Shown here: positions 6,613-6,844 of the stretch, piece after piece | How positions within the stretch are numbered: the stretch's first letter is position 1 | Layout: each line of letters begins with the position of its first letter | Assembly: GCA_031431235.1 (NCBI GenBank) | Contig: JANPDA010000053.1 | Location: forward strand, 1 to 6,844 | Reading direction: 5' to 3' | Length of the DNA: 6,844 bases | DNA from: JANNSW01 sp031431235 | GTDB taxonomy: Bacteria > Pseudomonadota > Alphaproteobacteria > Rhizobiales > Hyphomicrobiaceae | The notes under the pieces: generated by a model | What the model was told of the DNA's origin: nothing | Seen by the model: the letters and a program-made list of their open reading frames with translations, nothing else | The model's database searches: none | Program-made: the position numbers and the translations under genes

Positions 6613-6634
6613 CGATCGCACTCGAGGGCGATCG
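6613..6634 (-). repeat. Leader hairpin of the permease transcript
   Basis: CGATCGC (6613-6619) and GCGATCG (6628-6634) form a perfect 7-bp stem with an 8-base loop that itself holds CTCGAG. It lies 28-49 bases before the start codon, within the leader predicted from the -24/-12 element, close to but not covering the ribosome site. It may affect mRNA stability or translation. Confidence 0.45.
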
Positions 6635-6686
6635 ATTCGTCGCGAACGGGCTCCGTTTTGGGCTGAAATCCGTGCGGCGTCCCGTG

Positions 6687-6713
6687 GCGTCTGCGGCACG
6701 ATCCGGCAGACGC
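6687..6713 (-). repeat. Perfect inverted repeat over the permease transcription start
   Basis: GCGTCTGC (6687-6694) and GCAGACGC (6706-6713) are a perfect 8-bp dyad with an 11-base centre near 6700. One arm covers the -12 GC of the sigma-54-type promoter and the centre falls on the predicted +1, so the dyad spans about -12 to +13. Such a position suits an operator for a repressor or a 5'-end RNA hairpin. Confidence 0.5.
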
Positions 6714-6726
6714 AACCGTGGTGCCG
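6711..6726 (-). promoter_or_regulatory. Sigma-54 (-24/-12) promoter for the permease
   Basis: The minus strand reads CGGCACCACGGTTGCG. GG (6725-6724) and GC (6713-6712) are exactly 10 bp apart, with the full GGCAC and TTGC core of the RpoN consensus. The predicted start is near 6700, giving a leader of about 115 bases to the ATG at 6585. It would require an enhancer-binding activator; an NtrC-like dyad lies upstream at 6803-6817. Confidence 0.68.
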
Positions 6727-6730
6727 TGGC

Positions 6731-6748
6731 AGGGCGCACGCACGCCCT
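6731..6748. repeat. Inverted repeat just upstream of the permease -24 element
   Basis: AGGGCG (6731-6736) and CGCCCT (6743-6748) are a perfect 6-bp dyad with a 6-base centre, at about -31 to -48 of the predicted start. It could be a regulator site between enhancer and promoter. Chance is possible at this GC content. Confidence 0.3.
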
Positions 6749-6787
6749 ATCCCCCAAACCAGACCCTCCCCAAGGCCGTTCACGCCA

Positions 6788-6800
6788 GGCACGCAGTGCC
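6788..6800. repeat. Short perfect dyad next to the NtrC-like site
   Basis: GGCAC (6788-6792) and GTGCC (6796-6800) flank a 3-base centre. It shares GCAC/GTGC arms with the adjacent site at 6803-6817 but has N3 spacing instead of N7. It may be a degenerate second contact for the same activator. Confidence 0.3.
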
Positions 6801-6802
6801 AA

Positions 6803-6817
6803 GCACGGGCAGTGTGC
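6803..6817. promoter_or_regulatory. NtrC-like enhancer site
   Basis: GCAC (6803-6806), seven bases, then GTGC (6814-6817) matches the core of the NtrC consensus (GCAC-N7-GTGC). The outer and inner flanking bases do not follow the full consensus. Its centre is about 110 bp upstream of the start predicted from the -24/-12 element, a normal enhancer distance. Confidence 0.5.
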
Positions 6818-6844
6818 GTTGGTCTGAGAGCACGGTCAATCGCC

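Noticed and set aside
6586..6792. N-terminal extension of the permease by 69 residues
   Set aside because: A strong ribosome site sits before the ATG at 6585, the extension is Arg/Pro-rich unlike a permease N-terminus, and the region carries the sigma-54-type promoter.

Overview
The window looks like chromosomal DNA from a high-GC alphaproteobacterium. A Bradyrhizobium/Rhodopseudomonas-type Hyphomicrobiales (Rhizobiales) is my best guess. The basis is the strong G/C bias at third codon positions, the style of the proteins and the presence of RpoN-type promoters; this is inference, not a database match. Nearly all genes lie on the minus strand, and four of the seven coding features are multi-pass membrane transporters.

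Layout from left to right. The last codons of an unidentified plus-strand gene (to 88) meet the tail of a tiny minus-strand hypothetical gene (97-255), with a perfect 8-bp hairpin covering both stops. After about 314 bp without a convincing gene comes a minus-strand pair, read right to left: a TauE/SafE-family permease (1767-2513) and then an MFS transporter (570-1742), 24 bp apart. A 305-bp gap separates these from a second minus-strand unit: a divergent Amt-family ammonium transporter (3053-4504) followed 18 bp later by a 71-residue single-span membrane protein (2819-3034). A 383-bp regulatory gap with a possible hairpin terminator, a sigma-54-type promoter and a structured leader lies upstream of amt. 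Further upstream is an APC-family amino acid permease (4888-6585). Its own upstream region (6586-6844) carries a second sigma-54-type promoter, an NtrC-like site and several perfect inverted repeats.

How it fits together: the permease and the amt/small-protein unit each have an upstream sequence with GG and GC doublets exactly 10 bp apart, in good -24/-12 context. The permease also has a GCAC-N7-GTGC dyad about 110 bp upstream of its predicted transcription start. I infer a nitrogen-scavenging module induced together under nitrogen limitation, importing ammonium and an organic nitrogen compound. The tauE-like/MFS pair has no such promoter and is probably regulated separately.

The most unusual items are: an Amt that keeps the twin histidines but replaces the FNAGS segment around the outer ammonium site and lacks the usual end of the PII-responsive tail; the small tryptophan-faced membrane protein encoded right after it; and the two mutually exclusive hairpin arrangements in the predicted amt leader.
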